From Parietichytrium sp. I65-24A (taxonomy: Eukaryota; Sar; Bigyra; Thraustochytrida; Thraustochytriidae): 64,000 nt of DNA. Positions 19,625 to 28,056 of this stretch are shown here, one piece after another. Location of the stretch: the NCBI GenBank assembly GCA_012862575.1, contig BLSF01000013.1, positions 434,001 to 498,000 of the forward strand. The letters are read 5' to 3'. Each line of letters opens with the position of its first letter. The stretch's first letter is position 1. The notes below the pieces were generated by a model, which ran no database searches, was not told where the DNA came from, and worked only from the letters and a program-made list of their open reading frames with translations. The position numbers and the translations under genes were made by a program.

Positions 19625-21379
19625 CTTGTGAGCCTGCCTGCAGCTAGATTTGCGGCAGCGTGCGCTGTATGACGAGGATCTGTTCTTCGGCCACCCGAGC
19701 TTCGTCCCAAAGCAACCCGTCCTTCCAAGTCTGCTCTGGTCACTGATGACAAGATGATGGATTGGTGCGCACCTCCTGGTACTGTACCTACCCCTACCTG
19801 CGAAAGGATACCGGCATCGGTACCGGTACAGTAGAGTGTAGGTGCCAAGCTTTTGGTCAAAGCTTTGGTCGAGGCAGGCAGGCTAGTTGAATGAAGCCTT
19901 GAACTTTTACAGTGGCTTACTGATTGGCGAATTGTGGCATGGGATATCATGGGATATCATGGGATGGCATGGCCCAGATCTCGCTTCTCTGGTGAGTCAG
20001 CGCGCTTCAACGATCCACCACACCTGTCGATCACAAACTCATCAACAAGTGCACATTACGCTGCCATTGATCGTCATGCAAGCTGGCGTTCGCTTGGCGT
20101 CTACTGCCAGTGGCGGCTTGCTGCTTCCACGGCCGGACGTTGACGGGAGGCGTCGACTCATTCCCGACTTGTCACAACTCTCACACTGTGACGAGACACT
20201 CGCAGTGAAATGAATGCTTTTTGGTCTGCCCGTCCATAGCACTTGCTTAACATCTCCTATAAATTACGCGACACAGACACAGACACAGACCACAACAGTA
20301 CACACACAAGGCGGGGCCAGCACTAGCACCTTCTTGCCCGTTGTCGTAAGTACTGCACGCTGGCCTAGCACACACTCGCTGGACATCTGTGAAATTGTTT
20401 TCATGTCATTCGTTCATGCATCATTCATTCTTTTCTTTCATAAGTTACATCGCAGTCAATCGATGAACACGAACAGAGCTGGGAACAATGACGTCAATGT
20501 TGAGTCGGGTGGGAGAGAGAGCAACTTGCATCTCCGCCGGTGATCATGATCCAGTTCACCGTTTCCGGGACTCAGAATTCAGTAAGATTGATTGATTTAA
20601 AAATTAACTGTAAAAACTATTCAGAATCGACGTGTCAGCTCTTTTCTTCTTTCAGGCAATCTATCGCAGTCCAGGTCCCCCTATGCGTGTGAAGCTTCAC
20701 GGCGTTTTTCTCATCAGTTCCCTCGTTCTATTTTCCTCCGTTGGCATCTCTCGGATCGTGACGCGAATGGATGACTTCCCTCTCCCTCTCTGTGCGAGGG
20801 ATGAGCTTTCTATCGCGCTGTCAAACCACTGACATGTCATTTCACTCGCGTATTTCATTCCAAACCCAAATACCAAGCGTACTATATATCCAGTTATACG
20901 ACATATAGAAAAATGAAACACCTGCGTTGTGCCGGTGTTGGCTGTGCAATGCGGAGATTAACAATTCGCGATGTTATTCGATCAAGAGCAAACAAAACGC
21001 AAAACGTCGCAGAATGTCGCAGAGCAAAGGTGGTCAGAGTGAGACAACGGAGAGTGACTGAGCATGGCGGAAAGTGCGAGCTCTGGCATACTCTGGCAAT
21101 GCATGACGGAGAATGCGCCGGAAGTTCAAGTTCAGGCTTTGTCAAAACGGAAAATACGATGTTACCTAAATTCTAAGTCTACAAACCAGTACTCAGTGGT
21201 ACGCAGTACGAGATGGGCAAGTAGAGTGGGGCCACTGGGGCCACGTAGAAGGCGCAATGGGACTGGCCCTTCAAGTTTGCACTAACTTGGTGCCAACGAG
21301 TTAGCGAGTATAGCGAGTGCTTGGTTTGCGGGCAGAGGCAGCATAGGCAGCTGTCGGCGATTGCGACAGCGGTGCGCAG
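19625..21379. other. Divergent intergenic region with short repeats
   Basis: About 1.75 kb. It contains a 10-bp tandem repeat (ATATCATGGG type, 19938-19975), a CAGACA run at about 20272-20290, a CRE palindrome at 20489-20496, and TATA-like sequence at about 20880-20910. Open frames (such as 20913-21176, +) have no recognised domain. Confidence 0.6.
20489..20496. promoter_or_regulatory. CRE-type palindrome TGACGTCA
   Basis: Perfect bZIP consensus, about 0.9 kb from each of the divergent 7TM-RGS and acid phosphatase starts. Sequence match only. Confidence 0.3.
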
Positions 21380-22708
21380 ATGAGCGATATGGGAACGCCA
21401 AGTGGACCAGAGTATGTGGGTCTGGGCCCCGGGAATGACGGCCGTTCACGCAGAGGTATAGGCGGGTACGGGAAGCCTCTGGCAGCATGCCTGGCTTTGA
21501 CGGGGTTGGCCATGGTGGGAGTCCTGAAAATGACGGACGCGCTCGGGGACACGGACTTCCCGTTTGGCGTGAAAAGAGAGCACTGCGCTTCCGCGCTATT
21601 TAAGAGCCCTTATCCGCTCAAAGCGTCTCCCGCAAAGTCGCACGTCAACTTTGTTGCTCTTGGAGACTGGGGACTCGATACTTCAACTACACACGACGAT
21701 GGTCCTCGAGGAGACTGGGGGGTGCCGCAAATGCTCAAGCTTGCCAAGGAGATGGGCGACCGTTCAGATAAAGATGAGAGCGCGTTTGTGCTAAACTGTG
21801 GAGACAACTTTTACCAATACGGTATAAAATCAGTGGAAGACGAAAGGTGGATCACAACGTATGAATCCGTTTTCACGCCGCGAGTTCAAGTCCCATGGTA
21901 CGGCATGCTTGGAAATCACGACTACAAAGGCAACTTGGACCCTGTTCACTCTGCCGAGGAAGGAGTTCTCGCACAGCTTCAGAGAACATTTCATAAGGAC
22001 AACAGGAGGTGGTGCGTCCCAAGCCTCAACTATACACTTCAGGTAAACCACCCGGACTTTGATATATATATTGTTGTGTTTGACTCCCAGTCTCTGGTTC
22101 GGCACGATCCAGAGGAGGATTCTGGGGCCTACTCTGGGCCGCACATTCCCGTGGTGTCTGACCAACTGGCGTGGTTAGAGGCGGAGCTCTGTTCCATAGA
22201 CGCGAAACGGAAGAGCCAGACGAAACCGATTTGGCTTTTCAGTGCGGCTCACCATTTCATGGTGTCTGCAGGAAAGTACTTTGACCGCCAAGGAATGTTT
22301 ACCATTATGAGAGAGCAGGTGGAACCGATTCTTTTAAAGTGTGGAGTTCAGATGCATTTACATGGCCACGACCATGTCAGTCAGCTAATGACAGTCAGGA
22401 ACGAAGAATCCTCATTTCTTCAAGTCGGGGTCGGGGCTGCTGGAAAGTTGAACGGATTTGTCAACGTGACACAAGCGAAGGTTGATGACAAGTTTGGCGA
22501 AAACCATTATGACTTGCATTACGCATCAACGGATATTGCGTTTGCAAGCGTTTCTCTAATCGACAGTTCCATGGATCTCAAGTTGATAGATATGAACGGA
22601 GAAGTCCTTCAGCATCTACAACTCACTGCTGATCACAACATGAACTTTTTCGCAGCCAATCAAAGTGTGGCGGAGGCTCCTCCTCAACACAGTTCCTTAA
22701 GAACGTGA
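21380..22708 (+). CDS. Purple acid phosphatase (tartrate-resistant type), probably membrane-anchored
   Basis: 442 residues. A short N-terminal region is followed by one hydrophobic segment (about 33-50), suggesting a signal anchor or signal peptide into the secretory pathway. The catalytic domain carries the dinuclear metal-site motifs of type-5 (ACP5/TRAP-like) purple acid phosphatases: GDWG (95-98), GDNFYQYG (141-148), GNHDY (178-182), an AAHH motif near 290 and GHDH near 328. The spacing and 'NCGDNFY' are typical of the mammalian-type small PAPs. It should hydrolyse phosphate monoesters at acid pH in lysosome/vacuole or outside the cell. ATG 21380 is the first in frame. No intron. Confidence 0.92.
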   Translation: MSDMGTPSGPEYVGLGPGNDGRSRRGIGGYGKPLAACLALTGLAMVGVLKMTDALGDTDFPFGVKREHCASALFKSPYPLKASPAKSHVNFVALGDWGLDTSTTHDDGPRGDWGVPQMLKLAKEMGDRSDKDESAFVLNCGDNFYQYGIKSVEDERWITTYESVFTPRVQVPWYGMLGNHDYKGNLDPVHSAEEGVLAQLQRTFHKDNRRWCVPSLNYTLQVNHPDFDIYIVVFDSQSLVRHDPEEDSGAYSGPHIPVVSDQLAWLEAELCSIDAKRKSQTKPIWLFSAAHHFMVSAGKYFDRQGMFTIMREQVEPILLKCGVQMHLHGHDHVSQLMTVRNEESSFLQVGVGAAGKLNGFVNVTQAKVDDKFGENHYDLHYASTDIAFASVSLIDSSMDLKLIDMNGEVLQHLQLTADHNMNFFAANQSVAEAPPQHSSLRT

Positions 22709-23526
22709 AAAAAATTGCTAGCTAGTCCCATAATCCAATCTTCTGTGTTTTTTGTTGCCCGGAACGTTCAATTTGCTGTTCTGTGGATCTCAAACTCCTC
22801 ATTTGCTCAGACTTAACATTTTGCGCATGGCGTTCTCGGTCTTCGTGCATCCAGGTTATCCAGGTCCCCTCTCCCACCCTCGCGAGGATTTCGCCCCCTC
22901 TCGCAATATTATACATACCTGTACATCATAATGTAAAAACTCACAATTCTCAAAACATAAGAGTGTGACCTAAGAATTGAGCCCATTTCCCCTCTCCCCT
23001 GCGCATGCGTAGTAGCGAGTACGCTCTCTGTACAGAATGCCAAAGCGCTCGTTCCCCCCTCCCTCCCCCTCCACATCCGGCTCTGTCTGAAGTTCGCCCA
23101 ACTTATCTCAACTTCAGAGCACTGCTCCTACCTCGCGGATGTCTTGTGGACGTGCGGGGTTCATGGATGTTTATGGGCCCATGGGTCAATGAGGGCAGAG
23201 CTTTGTTGATTAGCACAACGGCGCGGGAAGTGCCGTGCTCTTACGCAATGGCCATCTTCGGAGGTCTCACTGAGTGACTGAAGGCATTAACTTGGGAAGC
23301 TTGGGCGTTGCGCAAACCTTATAGACACTCGTTGGGGCCCTGGCCCATCCTGGCCCGCAGCGCTTCTGACTTGTACGGGACTATTGTCCAAGTTGTCGAA
23401 GTCGTCGAAGCAGGCTAATTTTTCATCATGCATTTTTATCCGGAATCTGTTGTGAATGATGCACTTCACGGCATTCTTCTATGCAATTGTGCAAGACTTG
23501 TGCACCAATCGTGACGGTGACGACCA

Positions 23527-23557
23527 CGATCATCATGATGAACGATCATGATGATCG
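23527..23557. repeat. Perfect 13-bp inverted repeat with 5-nt loop
   Basis: Arms 23527-23539 and 23545-23557 are exact reverse complements (CGATCATCATGAT arm), loop GAACG. It could form a cruciform or RNA hairpin. It is not followed by a T-run, so terminator function is not suggested. Confidence 0.85.
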
Positions 23558-23689
23558 CACTGCTGACGTGCAACGCTCTCTTCTAATCTTCTCTCATCTC
23601 CCACCTCGCAGATTTCGCAAACGCTGCATCCCACACTCAATAAACAGTACCAGATTTTACTGGAAATGATGGTAAATGAAAACTTACTC

Positions 23690-24055
23690 ATTAAGCTATC
23701 CTCGGACCTACTTAAACCTTACCCACGCTTCACCTGGCCATCTTAACCAACGATCTAACACCTTCTTAGAACCAGCACATGCCATAATAACTGCTTCTAA
23801 CAAGCACCATAGTGCGTGGCGATGGGAAACTCTACTGCCTGCCGGAAGGAGAACTTGGGCTCCGCATCAGCGTTTATCCTATCCAGCTTCTACCCGGCGT
23901 TGCTGCGCCGCGCACACATTGCCGTCTCGACAGTATCGAGGGCGACTACCCGTAACACTAATTGTCCCTAGTGCTGACTCCGCCCAATGCGCTGTGTGCA
24001 TCTACACCTTATGGTAGGACGCATAGGACACCGGTGGAGTCCTATCTTCCACCAT
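23690..24055 (-). pseudogene. Organellar-type LSU rRNA 3'-end fragment (probable nuclear insert of mitochondrial DNA)
   Basis: The reverse complement reads like the 3' domain (helices 95-98 region onward) of a bacterial/mitochondrial large-subunit rRNA. Positions 23867-23884 give GGATAGGATAAACGCTGA and 23890-23898 give GCCGGGTAG on the minus strand. They match the conserved bacterial order (G)CCCGGTAGCTA...GGATAAGTGCTGAA just before the 3' end. Downstream on the minus strand, 'CCAAGTTCTCC' resembles the bacterial 'GAGTTCTCCC' that follows. Ends are approximate. Recognition is from memory of rRNA consensus, not from an alignment. Expected to be a non-functional copy, since an isolated 3' fragment lies between nuclear protein genes. 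Confidence 0.5.
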
Positions 24056-24196
24056 AACCGGTACACTATCCAAGAGAAGGCTGGGCGAAACTGGATAACC
24101 AACCTAACAGTGCATGTAAATAAGAGCGAGGACAACTAGCGAAAGGCGTAGCGCGGCCTAGCACTTTGGGCGGGGCAAGTGCACACAGTGTACTCT

Positions 24197-24212
24197 CTCG
24201 ACTCTCTCTCAA

Positions 24213-24241
<29 letters not shown>
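24197..24241. repeat. (CT)n microsatellite
   Basis: CT-rich tract about 260-305 bp upstream of the PH gene start, with a second short CT block at about 24256-24270. Confidence 0.9.
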
Positions 24242-24243
<2 letters not shown>

Positions 24244-24417
24244 GTGAACTCGTGTCCTCTCTCTCTCTGCGTACAGTGCGCGGTTCTGCGGCGGTACTCG
24301 AGGACCCTCCGTGCGCCGCATACACTTTGGCGCAAAGAGTGGGCTGGGTGGGTGTGGGAGTTCGTCCTGTTCGTCCTGTTCTTTCGCCAGCGGTGTGCAC
24401 CGGGTTAGTGCGGGACG

Positions 24418-24500
24418 CAGGAGGCAGGAGGCAAGAGGCAAGAGGCAAGGGTGCGCGCCGGGAGGAAGGTGGAGAAGGAGGAGAAGGAGCAGAGGCGGCG
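24418..24500 (+). repeat. Purine-rich leader with GGCAAGA-type tandem units
   Basis: Immediately upstream of ATG 24503. It contains three AGGCAAG-like 7-nt units followed by GGAGAAGGA units. It is part of a purine-rich leader trend seen at other genes in the window. Confidence 0.75.
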
Positions 24501-24502
24501 CG

Positions 24503-25486
24503 ATGAAACTGTTCAAGAAGGTGTTCCGGAGGCATGGGTCCGGCAGGGCGGGGAAGGAGGAGGGCACACATGAGGTGCACGGGTCGACGAGCCGCCCGAC
24601 GACCACGACGAGCTCGACGCCCAGCAGGAAATCCAAGCGGAAGAGTATGCTTCGAGTGAGGCGGAAGGAAACGCAGGACCTTCTTTCAGAGCCGGGGCAA
24701 TTTCTTGAAAAACTTTTGGAGAACGGGCTTTTTGGGCCTGACATCGCCATCTCGTAAGTTATGCGTCGCAGGAACGGTACTTGTTTTTCATGATGGGATG
24801 GCGACACTAATCTCGTTTTTTCCCTTTTTTTTTCGTCCTTTTAATGTGGTGGCACACTTGAAATGAGCAGAGCGAGAGTCGGAAGTCCCGAGAACATCAT
24901 CTTGGAAGGCAAATTAGAGAAACAGGGCAACTTTTTCAAGACATGGCACAAACGGTATTTCGTCCTCTCGCAGTCCCATCTCAGGTACTACGAAAGTAGG
25001 AAAAAGTACAAGGCTGGCTACATTCCCCTTGGTGTTATTTTCCTAAACGACATCATAAACGAGGGGAATCAAGTCGTTCACGACATTCCGGAAATGCTCC
25101 GCCCAGCCATGCACGTGGCAGGCAAGAAGAATTTATTTTGTATCCACATCGACAACCGCACCTACGTGATGAGCGCCGCCTCACAAGAGGACAAAGATGA
25201 GTGGGCAAGAAGCATCACCCACGCATTTAATAGGCAGAGGGATCAAACACAGAGGGTGAGGAAGAAGCGCACGGATGGAGACAAACAGCACATATTTCAA
25301 AATATGCAAAGTCGTCAGCAGCTCGAAGCCATGTTTAATGACATGCTCCTAACGCTTCGAAAGAAATACAGCCTGCAGCGCACATTTGCTGCCTGGAGGG
25401 TCTATTCCGATTTCAACAAGAAGCGCAAAATCGATAAAAACCTCCATGTCTCCAGACGTCAACCGTCGACGCTTGTATTGACTTAA
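24503..25486 (+). CDS. PH-domain protein (two exons)
   Basis: 288 residues from exons 24503-24753 and 24871-25486; the intron 24754-24870 (117 nt) has a GTAAGT donor, a CACTAAT-like branch site, a T-rich tract and a CAG acceptor. The phase is consistent: TC + A makes Ser. Exon 1 gives a basic, Ser/Thr-rich N-terminus and a helix 'LLSEPGQFLEKLLENGLFG'. Exon 2 encodes a pleckstrin-homology domain at about residues 90-195: 'LEGKLEKQGNFFKTWHKRYFVL' at its start and 'DKDEWARSITHAF' with the invariant Trp at its end. The C-terminal 90 residues are helical and basic. PH domains bind phosphoinositides or proteins, so a membrane-recruited adaptor is likely. Start: first ATG after the purine-rich leader. 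Confidence 0.85.
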
Positions 25487-26063
25487 AGCGGCTGCCAATG
25501 ACCTTGTGCTGGTGCTACTTCAGATTTTCGTCATGTCTTTTTGTGTAACCAATCGTGTGTGTTCTTTCCGTGATGCGAGAAGTGGCGAAAAATGACCGTC
25601 GCGTGCTGAAACTCGTTCGAGAGCCTCCTCCACGGCGGCATCCTGCGCGCGTAAAATCATAACGTTATCCCCTGTGTACCCCTTATTTCGTATTCGTTCG
25701 ATTCGACCATTTATACATAAACTCTATCGTTTCTGCGTGTACACCTCCATTTCCTCTATTCTATAAGAATTCATGCTCTTGCTGTCGTTCACCTTGAACC
25801 CTCTCCTACTACGATTTCATCTAGCGCCGCAATAGTATCCTCCCCAACGGCTATGAGAAATGCAACTACTTTGGTTCACTGCGACTCGACTTGGAAACAG
25901 GGCAAAGAGGCGACGGCGAAGCAGGAAGCTGACCTAACCTCGCGAGAGCACCCCTTGGCGCGTAACAAGGCGTTTCAACGTGCTGCGCGGGGCGAGTTCG
26001 AGTGCGAGTGCGAGAAGGAATCGGTGGGAATTCGCTTGCTGACAGGATCATATTGCAGGAAAA
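25487..26063. other. Intergenic region between tandem genes
   Basis: About 580 bp between the PH gene stop and the next gene, both on the + strand. No domain is recognised. It presumably holds the PH gene 3' UTR and the promoter of the 26064 gene. Confidence 0.6.
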
Positions 26064-27620
26064 ATGTCGGATGCGGGACGAAGGAGGCCGAGGTCTGCGG
26101 TGGATCATCGCGTTCCGGGGCCAAATTATTTGGAGAGAGTGGGCGGCAGCCGGCGGCCAAGCAGGCCGGTGTCGGCTGTTGAGAGGCTGATTTCTCGGAC
26201 AACCGAGGACCCGCTGGAAAAGTTCAAGAAACGCAACCTCTTTGAGTCCCACGCAAGAAGGCTGCAATCGAAAGAGCCTGATGAAGGGAAGAGATCCGAA
26301 ATCGATGATCAGCTGGACATGCTTGCGCGGGCTATGAGACAGAAAAATGCCTTTGTTGATCCCGCAGAGAAACGGGCTCTGGAAATGGCTGCACATGTCA
26401 CAATGCTGCGAAGGTCGAACGCTGTTGCAAAATCACCCAAGACGGGCGGGCCGCGCAAGCCGAATCAGGAAGTAGAGAAGACCGGCCCTATTATGACGCC
26501 CGGGACTAAAGTTGCCGAGTCCGTAGAAGCTTGTGCAAAGGGAGCCACGTCGCATCTCCGCCATGAGTCCGCTGTGGAAGCTGAGCAATGGCTCGAGCAG
26601 ATGTGGGTTGCCAAGCGCACCAAAGACCTTGTGGACGAGAGATACGCTAATCAGGTTAAATACGCTTTGAATAAATGGCAGGTCGAGAAGCAGCGGAGAG
26701 AAATGGAGTTTGAAAAGAAGCAAGAGCAGAGAAAGTTGGCTATTCGAGCAGCTATCAAGTACCCACCAACTTCCAATCGACCGAAAAGCGCGCACGTATG
26801 GGGAAAACAAGAATTCGAGCACGCTCTTGCTGAGACTATCCACCTATTTGAGAACACAAAGACTGGCGGGAACGGAGAGATAGGATCCGTGGCTCGACAG
26901 CACTCCGCAGGAAGTGTGGAGGATCTCAAAAGGCTACAGGTGGCACAGCCTCGTGAGCGAACGCATTCTTTGGGGGACACGTCATATCTTGCCCCGTATA
27001 AACAGCCACCAATGCGCTTTCAAAATTATGCTCCAGTTCCGTCCTCAAAACCGAACAAGCTTGTTAAGACAGACAGTCGCGAAGAGATTGACGAAACGAA
27101 AACACCCCACACAATTAAGAACGCGCTTGAGAACGGAGAAGAGGGTGGTCACCGGGAAGGTGTGCCTGTGGCTCCGAAAAGATCTGCTTCAGGCCGCAGT
27201 CTTCTGGACGACACCAGCACCAGACGAGGCTCTTCCAAAAGCGGACAGCTTCCGCGTCATGATGACAAGGAGTTCCAGATCTATGAGCAAGCCCGACTCG
27301 AGCGCCTTCCTTCGTATCGTATGAACAGCCTCGTCTCAGGTAAGAAAGGGGAGATGATCTCCGAAATTTGCCGCGAACAGCTGGATGAGTGTGACCGCAT
27401 CGCAGCTCGATTTAGTGAGAAAGGTATGCGAGTCAATCGTGCTGTATTGCGGAAAGCTCTTGTTGTTCCCGCCGATAAGCTCGAGCAGGATTGTCTGAAA
27501 AACCTCCCGGCATCTGGCGCAAATCTCCGCAAAAACCCTCTTGGCCAATCCGCTGCGCCGGCCAAGAAAACTAAGAAGGCATCTTCCAAGAAGAAAAAGT
27601 CCGGCAAGTCCAAAAAGTAG
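26064..27620 (+). CDS. Basic, mostly disordered protein of unknown function
   Basis: 518 residues, not recognised as any family. Visible features: an Arg/Pro/Ser-rich N-terminus with RPRSA and RPVSA motifs; helical segments at about 70-120 and 165-230 with charged heptad-like sequence (WQVEKQRREMEFEKKQEQ); a third RP-x-SA motif (RPKSA) near 238; a long polar stretch (about 290-430); a short helical block (about 435-480); and a Lys-rich tail (KKTKKASSKKKKSGKSKK). No signal peptide or membrane segment. Repeated RP-x-SA motifs and charged helices are reminiscent of ciliary or microtubule-associated proteins, but that is only an impression. A start at ATG 26064 is supported by uninterrupted coding composition; the frame ends in TAG 27618-27620. 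Confidence 0.7.
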   Translation: MSDAGRRRPRSAVDHRVPGPNYLERVGGSRRPSRPVSAVERLISRTTEDPLEKFKKRNLFESHARRLQSKEPDEGKRSEIDDQLDMLARAMRQKNAFVDPAEKRALEMAAHVTMLRRSNAVAKSPKTGGPRKPNQEVEKTGPIMTPGTKVAESVEACAKGATSHLRHESAVEAEQWLEQMWVAKRTKDLVDERYANQVKYALNKWQVEKQRREMEFEKKQEQRKLAIRAAIKYPPTSNRPKSAHVWGKQEFEHALAETIHLFENTKTGGNGEIGSVARQHSAGSVEDLKRLQVAQPRERTHSLGDTSYLAPYKQPPMRFQNYAPVPSSKPNKLVKTDSREEIDETKTPHTIKNALENGEEGGHREGVPVAPKRSASGRSLLDDTSTRRGSSKSGQLPRHDDKEFQIYEQARLERLPSYRMNSLVSGKKGEMISEICREQLDECDRIAARFSEKGMRVNRAVLRKALVVPADKLEQDCLKNLPASGANLRKNPLGQSAAPAKKTKKASSKKKKSGKSKK

Positions 27621-27969
27621 CCAAGTAACAGTGCCCTTGTGAACTGCCAAATTAAATTCTCCTCCAAACCTTTCGTTCAACGAGATCACAAATCGGCCGC
27701 GAAGAATTGAACCATCGGCGATCATCACATCACATCGCTGTCACAACCCCAACGTCGTACCATATGGTGGAACCATTGTAGACCCCAGGCTCCCAGCCGC
27801 TGTTCCTTTTCGTTCCCCAAGTTCTCTAGAACATTCCTTTTCGTTCCCCGTCCGTTCTCTACTCCTACCAGCACTCCTACCTGCCTACCAAGAACTCGAA
27901 CCCGCTTGGCAACTTTATAAACCAGTCCCAAGAATTTCCCGACCGCGGACCCCTCGGCAAATAAGCGGA

Positions 27970-28012
<43 letters not shown>

Positions 28013-28056
28013 CTGTGCTCACAGTAAGCGCGTCTAGTGGTTTGGTAACGCGCGGG
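27621..28056. other. Intergenic region and leader of the following gene
   Basis: About 440 bp. An inexact tandem repeat of a GTTCCCC(A/G)AGTTCTCT-like unit lies at about 27805-27865. It ends in a purine/GA tract (27966-28010). Confidence 0.65.
27966..28010 (+). repeat. (GA)n microsatellite in the leader
   Basis: A purine run ending about 45 bp before ATG 28057; on the coding strand it is AGAG. Confidence 0.95.

Larger units (their letters stand above)
22709..24502. other. Intergenic region with hairpin, rRNA-like segment and repeats
   Basis: About 1.8 kb between the phosphatase and the PH gene. It contains a perfect inverted repeat at 23527-23557, a segment resembling organellar LSU rRNA on the minus strand (about 23690-24055), a CT microsatellite (24197-24240) and purine-rich leader repeats (24418-24500). 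Open frames crossing 24134-24807 in other phases are repeat or leader artefacts. Confidence 0.7.
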
